Shown here in pieces: positions 54,758 to 63,307 of a stretch of DNA of 64,000 bases. Location: positions 1 to 64,000 of the forward strand of contig UQVY01000011.1 in assembly GCA_900544545.1 (NCBI GenBank). Reading direction: 5' to 3'. Under the pieces are notes generated by a model. That model ran no database searches and had not been told where the DNA came from. It saw only the letters and a list, made by a program, of their open reading frames with translations. The DNA is from an uncultured Eubacteriales bacterium. GTDB taxonomy: Bacteria > Bacillota > Clostridia > Christensenellales > CAG-314. The translations under genes were made by a program, and so were the position numbers. Each line of letters opens with the position of its first letter. The stretch's first letter is position 1.

Positions 54758-55141
54758 ATGAACAACTTACAAAGCGCAAAAATTTATCACGACGGCAGTC
54801 ATTTTATCGCCATACCGCAAGGAGCGTATCCGAGCGGAAAAGGCTGTAAAAGACGTGTTGTCAAAGCAATGCAGCAATTATCTCTAACGAGTGAATCTCC
54901 GCCTGAAACACCGAAAGAACGCTTTGAAAAGGCATACAAAGAAAGTCAATCGTTACCGAAACGAGAACGCAAAGCATACATTAAAGAGTCTTTGGCGACA
55001 GATTTTTCGAGCAAAGACGAGTTGAACGCTTTTGTTGCTAAGCACACAGAGCGAATGAAAACCAATGCCATAAAGCGACGAACTCGACTGATGCGGAAAC
55101 TTAATCTGCAAACTTGGGACTATTTCGTAACTTTTACCTAA
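54758..55141 (+). pseudogene. N-terminal fragment of a replication protein
   Basis: The 127-aa frame has AAAAGGAG before ATG 54758 and a basic helical N-terminus. It ends LNLQTWDYFVTFT followed at once by TAA. In rolling-circle and plasmid-type initiators the FVTFT motif starts the catalytic HUH domain, with several hundred residues after it, so the gene is cut there. With the inverted repeats upstream it marks the remnant of a small plasmid or mobilisable element. The family call rests mainly on that motif. Confidence 0.55.
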
Positions 55142-55152
55142 AAAATCTTGTA

Positions 55153-55410
55153 ATGATAAAAGAAAGCGAGAAACAGAAATATTTACCTATGCAAATAGTG
55201 AACAAAATGAAGGAAGAGGGCTATACCAAATTTTCCATAAATATTCATACAGAACTATGGAAAAACAACGGTCGGTCAATGAAAACTCCTCAATATGGGA
55301 GTTATGTCGCAGGAAAGACTTGGTATTGGTATGAAAGTTGGCTTAACTATGTCAGAGAATACTGTCGAAATAATGGTATTCACTTGGGGAAGGAGGACAG
55401 CAATGAATGA
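55153..55410 (+). CDS. Small protein upstream of hsdR
   Basis: This 85-aa protein (EKYLP-type start, KMKEEGYTKFSINIHTELWK, KTWYWYESWLNYVREYC) resembles a small hypothetical protein often placed next to type I restriction genes. It overlaps the hsdR start by 8 bp. No SD site precedes ATG 55153, and the break after the Rep fragment lies only 12 bp upstream, so its original promoter is probably lost. Confidence 0.55.
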   Translation: MIKESEKQKYLPMQIVNKMKEEGYTKFSINIHTELWKNNGRSMKTPQYGSYVAGKTWYWYESWLNYVREYCRNNGIHLGKEDSNE

Positions 55411-56540
55411 GGCTCAATTAGAACTGTCGGTAATGGAATTGTTCCAGAACGAAGGGTACGAGTATATTGCGGGCGAGTCTATCTTACGGGAAGCATCGGA
55501 TGTGCTGCTTAAGGACGATTTGCGTATGTACTTGATGACCAAATACGCAGATGATGGGATTACCGCAAGTGAAGTGGAATCTATTATACTCGGTTTAATT
55601 CGCTCTTCTTACGATCCGCTTTATGATGCCAACAAAGAGGTATTGACAAAGATTATCAGTGGTTTTGTCTTTCGGAGAGAAGATAAAACAAAAAAGGATT
55701 TATTCATCCGTTTAATCGACTTTGATAAAGTTGATGCTAATATTTTTAAGGTCGTCAATCAAGTCGAAATACAGGGCAAAAGTGAACTTCGCATTCCCGA
55801 TGCCGTTGTATACATTAACGGATTACCGATAGTCGTTATTGAATTTAAAAGCGCAACGGGAGAGAAAGCGACAATACATAATGCATATGAACAATTAACG
55901 ATAAGATATACGAGAGATATACCCGACTTGATGCGTTGGATGCGATTTTTTATCAATTTGATTCTTCCGCATTCTTTAAAGGAACACCGCTTGAACAGTT
56001 GGAATGTCTTAATCATGCGGTCGAATATGTGCAAGTCACGCATGATATGGGAGAGCGTTTTATGGCTTGCGTTAAGAGGATGAAAGACGCATATAACCTT
56101 TGTAGCGGTGGAGACGAACTTGCGGATAAAGAAAGAGATAAGATTCATTTTTATCTTGCTGTCCGTTCGGTTCTTCGCAAACTCACAAAAGGTGACGCTC
56201 CGGACACACGGCACAGATGAACGCACGAGTTGCAAAGATGGTTGAAGAAGCAATTCAAGCGGACGGTGTAACAGAGATTTTTACGCTTGAAAAAGAGACG
56301 GAACGTCTCGAACAAGATGTTTTCAGCGATGAGTATCTTGAGCGCATAAATCGCATTCCTATGGTAAACACCAAAATTAAAATTTTGCAAAGATTGTTGA
56401 AAAATGCAATTTCCAACGAAGAACTGCGTTTACGTGAGTTGGATAACATTCAAGAACTTCGGAAAGATTGCCAGACATTGCTTAATCAGGCAGAGGCAGA
56501 GATCGAAAAATATGAGTATCCGCTTCCGAGAGGAGCGATT
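55403..56540 (+). pseudogene. hsdR: Type I restriction enzyme HsdR, internally deleted and frameshifted
   Basis: GAAGGAGG precedes ATG 55403. The nuclease domain is intact, with RIPDAVVYINGLPIVVIEFK at about residues 130-150, and ends at DIPDLM. There the sequence jumps (about 55935) to the helical C-terminal part (FDSSAFFKGTPLEQLECLNH), so the whole helicase motor is missing. A two-base insertion near 56205 breaks the frame again between GDAPDT and MNARVAKMVEEA. The remaining C-terminal coil reaches EIEKYEYP at about 56520 and then runs into the 3' end of subtilase 3. No active enzyme can be made. Confidence 0.8.
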
Positions 56541-59317
56541 GCGCACTTATCGGGATCTATTTTTATACCTTCGGCCTGAGAGTCGGTCTGATTGAAGTTT
56601 ACCATACCGACGGGAAGTTCGTTTCCGCTCCAATATCCCCAAAGAATGCCGTACCAGGTGGAAACCTTATCCGCGTCGTCGCCGTAGCTCGTGTAGTCGA
56701 ATTTCGGAGAGACCGTCCAGTCGCCGAAATATCCGAGATAAGGAACGCTCATAGTTTCGGTTTCGGAAGAAAGGATAATAAAGCCGTCCACGTAGTTTCC
56801 GCCGATAATATCCGCGTATTCGGAAAGATATTCTCTTGCCTTTTCGCCGAGAGTCAATGTCAGCGTAACCGAAACGCGTTCTCCCGCGTGGACGGTAAAG
56901 ACGCCGTCCGAGTAATTTTCGCCGGTTACGACGAAAGAGCAGTCGTCGGTGAGATCGTACGCGCGAGGCATATGATAGCCTTCGTATATCGTCGAGGTCA
57001 TCGTGCGGACGTCTATTTCGTAAGAAAGGTCGGCTTTGCCGAAATTAACGACGGTGAAGGGCATTTCATAGACGCCGATCATATCGGGATCGTCGGAAAG
57101 TTCGATTTTCGTGCGTTCCTGATCGGGAACTTCTATGTAAGCAGTGGCTTTAAGCGTTTCGGAAAGAGCGATTTCGCCCGCGCCCTGCTGACGGGGAGAG
57201 AAGGGAGTTTCGTCGTCGTAAAGAATTTCGGCGTTGCTCATAATGATCTTATAGACGGTATTTACGACTTCTTCGGGAGTATAATCGGGGAAAATCTCGG
57301 AAATGTACTGCTTAACGAGAGCAAGCGCGCCGGTTATATAGGGGGAAGCCATACTCGTTCCGCTCCATTTTTCGTAGAGATCGGTTTGCGTCGTGGAACC
57401 AACCGCGGAAAGAACGAATCCGCCGGGAGCGGTTATTTCGGGTTTGAGTTCGAGAGTGCTGAGCGGTCCCCAGCTTGAAAACGCGCTGACTTCTCTCTGT
57501 TTACAGACGTAAGATGAATCGAAGTCTATCGTGGTATTTTCGGATTGAACGAGTTTAAGTCCGTTTTCGAGAGAAACGTAGCATACGGGGATACGTGCGT
57601 TTCCGATAACCATATTCAACCCTGGGTTGACGGTATTGTCGTAGATAACGATTCCGCCGGCACCGTGTTTCTGCGCGTTGCTGACCTTGTCCGCGAAGCT
57701 TATTCCGCCTCTCTGAACGACGACGATGCAGCCGTTGAGGTCCCATTCGTCGAAAGCTTCGGGGATTTTACTTAAATCGAGATTGTCATAGTCGCTGTCT
57801 TCGCCCGTTCCCGAAAGAACTACGAAACGACGGGAGCCGCTCGATTCGAATCCGAATTCCGCCATGGTTTTTTCGTATTCTTCGTAGAAATTGTATGAAT
57901 ACTGAGCGTTGCTGTCTTTTACGGCGTTGCTGAAATAGATTTTTTCGCCGTTAAGCATAAAGTAATAGTTTTCCGACTCATAGGTGTTGCTCGAAGCCAC
58001 GCAGAGAGTCTGCTCGTAAGTGGCGGGGGAGGAAATTGCGCCGTAGTCAACGTCTTCGACCGTGGAAAGACTGTTTCCGAGAAGACTGTAACGTCCGCTG
58101 TAATAATCGTTGCCTGCTGCGACAGCAACCATAATTCCTTCGTCGACTGCCGCCTGATAGAAATCGTTAAGGTCGTATTCTTCGGCAAATCCCGCGGATA
58201 CGGAACCGAGAGAGATGTTTATCGAGTCGACTCCGAGAAGAACGGAATCGTTGACCGCGGCGAGAATATCGATCGTGCTGATAGTCGTAGCGGCGGAAGA
58301 CGCTGCCTTATAGCCCTTTACGACTTTCATAACGACGATTTCGGCGTTTCTCGCAACTCCGAAGAAGTCTTTGCCGTTATTGCCCGCGGCTATGCCTGCA
58401 ACGTGAGTTCCGTGGGAGCTTTCTGCGTATATTTCTTCGACGCCGAAATAGCTTTCGTATCTATCGACGAGAGTTCTGTAATAAGGATCCGTATCTACGT
58501 TTCCGTAGTCGAAACCGAAGGGAATTTTACCCGAGATATAAGTGTCTTCGTATTCGAAGCCTTCGGTAAGATATTCGCGACTGTCCTCTCCGGCAGTTAT
58601 TTTTGCCGTAAAGCTTCCCATAGCGAGAAGTTTATCCTTAACGGAGTCGAAAAGCTCTTTCGTGATCCTGTTTTCGGGCGCGTCAACGCTGAAGGCTTCG
58701 TGATTGTAATCTATACCGGTGTCGATTATCGCGACTACCGAACCCGTACCGTCGTAATCGTATTCTTCCGACGCGGAGTAAGCCGTAGTTAATCCGTAAG
58801 TTTCCGAATCGGCGTCCGGAAGGTCGTAAAGAGTGGAAAGAGAAACGTTGACTATGTTCCCGACGCTTCCGAGCGTTTCCATATCGGAATACCTGACCGA
58901 CGCGCCGATTGCGTTTATTACGGACGTAAAGCCGTATTTATATTCGATTTCGGTTCCGGAAGCCTTGATTTCTTCGAGAACTTCCGACTGACGGGCGATA
59001 AGCTCTTCGTAATACGTCTCTCCGTCGGGAGAAAACGTATAATCCCTGAGAGTCATACCCGCTTTCTTCGCTTTGTCGTAAAGGCTGTCGCCTTTGACTT
59101 CGATTATAACGTCAACGTCGTCGTCGGGCGCAAAAAAAACCGCCTGAGTCGCCGAGGACGTGGATACGAGGTTCTGAGCGAAACTTTCGACGTCGATTTT
59201 CCTGAAACTTAACGTCGTTTCCGCATTTGCTCCGCCGGCCGATACGGTCGTAACGCAAAACATTGCGATAACGATCAGAAACGCCGCAAGAAGCATTGTT
59301 TTCGGATAGTGTTTCAT
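56486..59317 (-). CDS. Secreted subtilase 3 (943 aa), C-terminally truncated
   Basis: Signal peptide, propeptide, then an S8 domain with Asp199 (IIDTGIDYNH), His302 (HGTHVAG) and Ser655 (SGTSMASPY), with a PA-type insert (about 490-600). Similarity to subtilases 1 and 2 continues through the beta-sandwich to about residue 930 and stops at GSGYSYF; the last residues SISASA are antisense to hsdR. The BspA-like repeat part present in the other two is therefore lacking, probably by deletion. AAGGAG precedes ATG 59317. It lies 85 bp after the GLUG/InlB lipoprotein on the same strand. The protease domain itself looks intact. Confidence 0.88.
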   Translation of the reverse strand: MKHYPKTMLLAAFLIVIAMFCVTTVSAGGANAETTLSFRKIDVESFAQNLVSTSSATQAVFFAPDDDVDVIIEVKGDSLYDKAKKAGMTLRDYTFSPDGETYYEELIARQSEVLEEIKASGTEIEYKYGFTSVINAIGASVRYSDMETLGSVGNIVNVSLSTLYDLPDADSETYGLTTAYSASEEYDYDGTGSVVAIIDTGIDYNHEAFSVDAPENRITKELFDSVKDKLLAMGSFTAKITAGEDSREYLTEGFEYEDTYISGKIPFGFDYGNVDTDPYYRTLVDRYESYFGVEEIYAESSHGTHVAGIAAGNNGKDFFGVARNAEIVVMKVVKGYKAASSAATTISTIDILAAVNDSVLLGVDSINISLGSVSAGFAEEYDLNDFYQAAVDEGIMVAVAAGNDYYSGRYSLLGNSLSTVEDVDYGAISSPATYEQTLCVASSNTYESENYYFMLNGEKIYFSNAVKDSNAQYSYNFYEEYEKTMAEFGFESSGSRRFVVLSGTGEDSDYDNLDLSKIPEAFDEWDLNGCIVVVQRGGISFADKVSNAQKHGAGGIVIYDNTVNPGLNMVIGNARIPVCYVSLENGLKLVQSENTTIDFDSSYVCKQREVSAFSSWGPLSTLELKPEITAPGGFVLSAVGSTTQTDLYEKWSGTSMASPYITGALALVKQYISEIFPDYTPEEVVNTVYKIIMSNAEILYDDETPFSPRQQGAGEIALSETLKATAYIEVPDQERTKIELSDDPDMIGVYEMPFTVVNFGKADLSYEIDVRTMTSTIYEGYHMPRAYDLTDDCSFVVTGENYSDGVFTVHAGERVSVTLTLTLGEKAREYLSEYADIIGGNYVDGFIILSSETETMSVPYLGYFGDWTVSPKFDYTSYGDDADKVSTWYGILWGYWSGNELPVGMVNFNQTDSQAEGIKIDPDKCAIAPLGSGYSYFSISASA

Positions 59318-59350
59318 ATTGGTCTCCTTAATCTTCCTGAAATTATATAG

Positions 59351-59379
59351 AGAGGCTGCAGAATTTCCGCAGCCTCGTG
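59351..59379 (-). terminator. Hairpin between lipoprotein and subtilase 3
   Basis: GAGGCTGCGGAAATTCTGCAGCCTC forms a 10-bp stem with little T tail on the minus strand. It may attenuate transcription from the lipoprotein gene into the subtilase. Confidence 0.55.
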
Positions 59380-59402
59380 TTTTACGCGGATTTTATCCGT
59401 GT

Positions 59403-61322
59403 TTATTTAAGAGTAGGATAAACGCCCTTTTCAATATCGATATTATCGAAATTCCAGACGTCTTCGCTCCAGCCGTGCGCGACGAAGAATTCCTTGTTAA
59501 GCTCGGCTGCGTCGTAGAGGAATATCATTCCCTTATCCTGTGCGGAATTGTTTTTTCCGAACGCTCCTTCGGGTGCGCCGGTAATCGCATATCCGCTGTA
59601 AACGAAGTTGTTTTCGCCGTATGCTCTTGACGCAACGAGTTTATCTACGGCAAGACCTAAGTTTTCGAAGTTATCGTCGGTCAGGCCCGAAACGGTCATA
59701 CTTCCGCCGATAACGCCGCAGTTTTCAAGGAAAGAGTCTTCGCCGTTGCCGAGGAATCCGCCCAATTCCAGCCACGCAAGCGAGCCCTGCGGTAAAATAA
59801 GACCTTCGGCAACGTTGACGGTTACCGTCATTTCGGTTGCGGTATAGCAATTAATCATATTAGCCATTGCCATTCCTGCAAAGCCGCCGAGAGTAACGTT
59901 ATATCCTGTGGAATCGGCGGGAATACCGAAGGTTACGTTGAACTTATTGTTTGCCGTGTAGCAATCTTTGATTGTGGGACATTCGGGATAACCCGCAAAC
60001 GAACCTGCGGAGATGTTAGCGGCATTGTTGCAGACTAAATCCACGTTGACTTCGCATACGCATTTTTCGATGACGGATTCGTCCCGGTCCTCACAGAAAT
60101 CGAGACCGTACATTCCGCCGACGTTGATTCTCGAGCGGGTGGCTTTACTTGCGTCGACCTTTATCGAACCGTTTGCGCGGCAGTTAACGAGGCTGCAGCC
60201 GCCGAGGTTGCCGGCAAACGCGCCTACGCCTACCCAATCCTGATAATCGCTTCTGAGAACGACGTCGATATTAACGTCCGTGAGTTCGAGATTCTTGATT
60301 TCGGACGCGTCGCAGCTGCTGATCTCGTAATTCATCGTAACTCCGAAGAGACCTATGTAATTCCGTTCCGCTTCGGTAATCATAAGGTTTTTAATCTTAT
60401 GGCCGTTGCCGTCGAAACTTCCGTAGAAGGGGAATATCTGCTGAAGTCTCGAATCGGAAATTCCGATGGGAGTCCATTCCGCATATTCGAGGTCGATATC
60501 TCTTTCGAGCTTATAATAGTAATAACCGCTGTTACCTGCCTGAATGAAGACGTTGATATAAGCGAGCTGACTTGCCGTCGCGATAATGAAAGGATCTTCT
60601 TCCGTACCCGTTCCGGATTTGAAGGAAGAAGCCGCGTTGATGACGATTCTTTCCCAACCGGCGTAAAGAGTGATATCGGATTTAACTTCGGTGCCGAATT
60701 CGAATTCTTCGGTGAGTTCTTCGTCGGTAAACCATTTCGTGAAGTCGTAGCCGACTCTTTCGGGCATTTCGGGTTCTTCGAGAACGACGCCGTCGAGAAC
60801 CACGAGTTCTTCGTTAGCCTGACCGTTATTGAAAACGAAAACGACCGTATGTCTGACTATGGGAGTCGCTTCGAATTCAGCCGTTATTTCGAGATTTTCC
60901 GTTACGGACGCGAATTCCTTGTCCCAACCCTTGAAAGAGTAAGTATAATCTTCGTCGGCTGCTCTCGAAGGATTCTCGGGAGCGGTTGCGGCTTTGCCTT
61001 CTTCGACCTGTTCGGTTTTAAGAACGGTACCGTCCCAGTTTTTGAAAACGACCGTGAAATATTTAACGGTTTTTACGAATTCGACTACGACTTGCGCTTC
61101 GCCCTCGGGCATCGTAAAAGAAGTACCGGTTATTGCGCTTCCGTTAACCGTGATGCTTTTAAGTTCGTAACCTTCGGCTGGAGTCGCCGCGATATCGATC
61201 GTCGCGCCTGCGGCAGCCTGCGTAGCCGAAGCCGTCGCGGTTCCCTCTCCGATGACTTCAACGTTGATCGCAAAGCTTTTCGTGCAGCCGGCAAGAGCCA
61301 GAATGCAAAAGAAGTTACGGAA
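59403..61322 (-). CDS. GLUG/InlB-repeat surface lipoprotein, start codon lost
   Basis: The first ATG is 61112, but the frame is open and meaningful upstream: FRNFFCILALAGC (lipobox LAGC, Cys codon at 61284-61286) and an InlB-like domain (TPAEGYELKSITVNGSAITG). No Met, GTG or TTG lies between the signal sequence and the divergent MarR-like gene 12 bp away, so the start appears lost. Residues after 61112 contain more InlB/Flg_new repeats (SFKGWDKEFASVTENLEITA, FTKWFTDEELTEEFEF) and a GLUG-type beta-helix (FYGSFDGNGHKIKNLMITEA). It is upstream of subtilase 3 and probably in one operon. Confidence 0.78.
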   Translation of the reverse strand, partial: FRNFFCILALAGCTKSFAINVEVIGEGTATASATQAAAGATIDIAATPAEGYELKSITVNGSAITGTSFTMPEGEAQVVVEFVKTVKYFTVVFKNWDGTVLKTEQVEEGKAATAPENPSRAADEDYTYSFKGWDKEFASVTENLEITAEFEATPIVRHTVVFVFNNGQANEELVVLDGVVLEEPEMPERVGYDFTKWFTDEELTEEFEFGTEVKSDITLYAGWERIVINAASSFKSGTGTEEDPFIIATASQLAYINVFIQAGNSGYYYYKLERDIDLEYAEWTPIGISDSRLQQIFPFYGSFDGNGHKIKNLMITEAERNYIGLFGVTMNYEISSCDASEIKNLELTDVNIDVVLRSDYQDWVGVGAFAGNLGGCSLVNCRANGSIKVDASKATRSRINVGGMYGLDFCEDRDESVIEKCVCEVNVDLVCNNAANISAGSFAGYPECPTIKDCYTANNKFNVTFGIPADSTGYNVTLGGFAGMAMANMINCYTATEMTVTVNVAEGLILPQGSLAWLELGGFLGNGEDSFLENCGVIGGSMTVSGLTDDNFENLGLAVDKLVASRAYGENNFVYSGYAITGAPEGAFGKNNSAQDKGMIFLYDAAELNKEFFVAHGWSEDVWNFDNIDIEKGVYPTLK

Positions 61323-61333
61323 TAAAAATAAAA

Positions 61334-61996
61334 ATGGATAAAAAAACTCTCTATGAAATCGTTGCCGCGGGAACGGAAGACGATATCGTTTCCCGCATCA
61401 ATATCGCTATCAGTAAACTTATGCTCGATCTTCGGGTCAACGTCGTTATCGCAAATTCCGACGCCTGTAAGAGCGGGGATTATTTATTCGGAAGCGGCTG
61501 TAAGATTGCGGCTTATAACAATATCGTGAACGCGCTGTTTTCTTACGGCGATCTGAGCGTGGGAAATCTGGCTTATTATGCGGGTATCAATATCAAAAAC
61601 ATTCATCGTTATCTCAATACGCTCGAAGACGACGGATATATCAAGCGCAGATATTCTCCTTCGGATAAGAAAGTAACGATTATCTCTCCGACGAAGAAAC
61701 TCGTGAAGCTCTACCAGAAATATTCGGTAGAATCGCGTAATTTTACGGAGAAGCTGTATAATTCCCGTCTTTCGGCGGAAGAGCAGAATAAGATGTACGG
61801 GCTTATATGCGAGCTTTCCTCTTACATAGACAGGCTTGCTCCCGAGTCGAAGGGAAGCTCGTACAATTCCGAAGAAAATTCGTCCGCAAAAAGCGATTCC
61901 TCCAATTTCGATCCTTCGGAGGATTTTAATTACTTTTACGCAGACGATTCCGACGGAACCGCAAAGGCAGATTCCGAGCCCGAAAAACGGAAGTGA
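61334..61996 (+). CDS. MarR-like winged-helix regulator 3 with acidic tail
   Basis: This 220-aa protein has a winged helix in residues 70-130 (LSVGNLAYYAGINIKNIHRY, LEDDGYIKRRYSPSDKKVTI) like the MarR group. A low-complexity Ser/Glu/Asp tail follows (about 170-220), unusual for the family. No SD site is present before ATG 61334 and only 12 bp separate it from the divergent lipoprotein signal, so its promoter is missing from this sequence. It is the third MarR-type gene beside a subtilase locus. Confidence 0.75.
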   Translation: MDKKTLYEIVAAGTEDDIVSRINIAISKLMLDLRVNVVIANSDACKSGDYLFGSGCKIAAYNNIVNALFSYGDLSVGNLAYYAGINIKNIHRYLNTLEDDGYIKRRYSPSDKKVTIISPTKKLVKLYQKYSVESRNFTEKLYNSRLSAEEQNKMYGLICELSSYIDRLAPESKGSSYNSEENSSAKSDSSNFDPSEDFNYFYADDSDGTAKADSEPEKRK

Positions 61997-62133
61997 TTTT
62001 TCGGAAGCCGAAGAGTATTACGTTCGGACGGACGAAAAATCGGGTATTTCCCGAACCCTTGTTATTCGGTAGTTTATTAAGCTACCACAATACCGCAGCA
62101 GAAAAAGTTTTGTATTTTTATGTAAAAAAACGC

Positions 62134-62161
62134 TTGACTTTTTCGTTGCAATTGCTATAAT
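62134..62161 (+). promoter_or_regulatory. Promoter TTGACT-N16-TATAAT of the matrix-protein transcript
   Basis: -35 at 62134-62139 and -10 at 62156-62161; transcription would start near 62168, about 40 nt before the riboswitch. Confidence 0.8.
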
Positions 62162-62204
62162 GAACGCATAAATAAGATTTCGCGTCGGATTTTATCCGCA
62201 TAAC

Positions 62205-62284
62205 TGAATATTTGGCAAAACCGTCGTGAGGCGGTGACGCAAAGCCAAGGAGCTTACGGAAGTGAGCGCGCCCGGTTGCAATTA
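62205..62284 (+). ncRNA. Cyclic di-GMP-I (GEMM) riboswitch aptamer
   Basis: The hallmark GACGCAAAGCC is at 62236-62246. Before it, ACCGTC-GTGA-GGCGGT forms the P2 stem with a GNRA tetraloop (GTGA). After it, GCTTAC-GGAA-GTGAGC forms P3, then the 3' strand GCCCGGTTGCAATT closes P1 with TTGGCAA-type bases near 62211. All class-I features are in the right order. It lies upstream of a TasA-like gene, which fits c-di-GMP control of matrix formation. Confidence 0.9.
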
Positions 62285-62322
62285 ACGTATGTACGCATAC
62301 GATTTTTGCAGCCGTTTTTTTA
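62272..62322 (+). terminator. Riboswitch-controlled terminator
   Basis: CGGTTGCAA (62273-62281) pairs with TTGCAGCCG (about 62306-62314) around an inner CGTATG/CATACG stem, followed by TTTTTTT. Its 5' arm is also the aptamer's P1 3' strand, so ligand binding should block the terminator and turn the gene on. Confidence 0.8.
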
Positions 62323-62384
62323 TGCCTTCAATACGGCAGACTTGCCGTTTTGATGAATAAAAACTATTGTTTCAGGAGGAAATT

Positions 62385-63206
62385 ATGAAACAGACAGAGA
62401 AGAAAGAAAACAAGAGAAGAAAGGGTTTAATATTCGTTATGCTTCTCGCCCTCGTAGTTGCGCTCGCATTCGGCGGCTACACGTTCTCCAAGTATATTAC
62501 TACGAAACAGCAGTCAGGTCAGGCTCAGGTTGCGAAATGGGGCTTCAAAATTTCTGTTAACGCGGCAGATCTTTTCGGTAAGAATTACATTTGGGACAAT
62601 GGCAAAAACGGTTCCATTGTTACGAACGAAACCGACAAGACCAAAGTTACGGTTAAGGCGGATGGTGATTACAACGTAGTTGCTCCCGGAACGAAAGGCT
62701 CTATGACTTTCAAAGTTGAAGGAAAGGCGGAAGTTCTCGCTCAGCTTGAGCTCAAATTGTCCGATGTGAAGGACATCGTTCTCAAGATTGCCAAAGGCGG
62801 AACTACTTATGAATATTATCCCGTAAAGTGGACGCTTATGCAAGGTGCGAACAAGCTTGTTGACGGCGGTAAGCTTTCCGACGTTGAGACAAAGCTTAAT
62901 GGTACTGGTAATGACAAGCCTTGGAATAGCAAAATCGAGGTAAACACTGAAATAACGCATGACTTCACATTAAGTTGGGAATGGGCGTTTGACGGCTCTG
63001 CTGTTCCTGCCGATTTGACAGCTCTCGGTCTTAAAGCAGATCAGCTCGATACCATTCTCGGTTATCTTATGAACGGAACCACCGTCGATGATATTTATAC
63101 TCAGCTTGGTTTGAATAGCACCGAATATACGATAAACAAAACTGATTCCGTTTTGCAGACTGAATTCAAGCTCGATATCGAAGTAGTACAGCTTCAGAAG
63201 CACTAA
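62385..63206 (+). CDS. TasA/camelysin-like extracellular matrix protein with SipW-type signal
   Basis: AGGAGG sets ATG 62385 (273 aa). A basic N-terminus and hydrophobic helix (GLIFVMLLALVVALAFGGYT) are followed by FSKYITTKQQSGQAQVAKWG, typical of SipW-processed TasA/camelysin-family proteins. The rest is a beta-rich extracellular domain ending with an LSWEW.FDG motif and a short tail. TasA-type proteins form biofilm fibres. Control by the c-di-GMP riboswitch upstream supports a matrix role. The SipW-like peptidase is probably beyond the right edge. Confidence 0.85.
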   Translation: MKQTEKKENKRRKGLIFVMLLALVVALAFGGYTFSKYITTKQQSGQAQVAKWGFKISVNAADLFGKNYIWDNGKNGSIVTNETDKTKVTVKADGDYNVVAPGTKGSMTFKVEGKAEVLAQLELKLSDVKDIVLKIAKGGTTYEYYPVKWTLMQGANKLVDGGKLSDVETKLNGTGNDKPWNSKIEVNTEITHDFTLSWEWAFDGSAVPADLTALGLKADQLDTILGYLMNGTTVDDIYTQLGLNSTEYTINKTDSVLQTEFKLDIEVVQLQKH

Positions 63207-63307
63207 TAACTTTCCCTCCTTAATGCCCGATTGCGTCCGATTTTTCGGCGTAATCGGGTATCGAACCCCAAACGCACGGAATTCCGCGAAGAGCCGAGGA
63301 GCGACTT

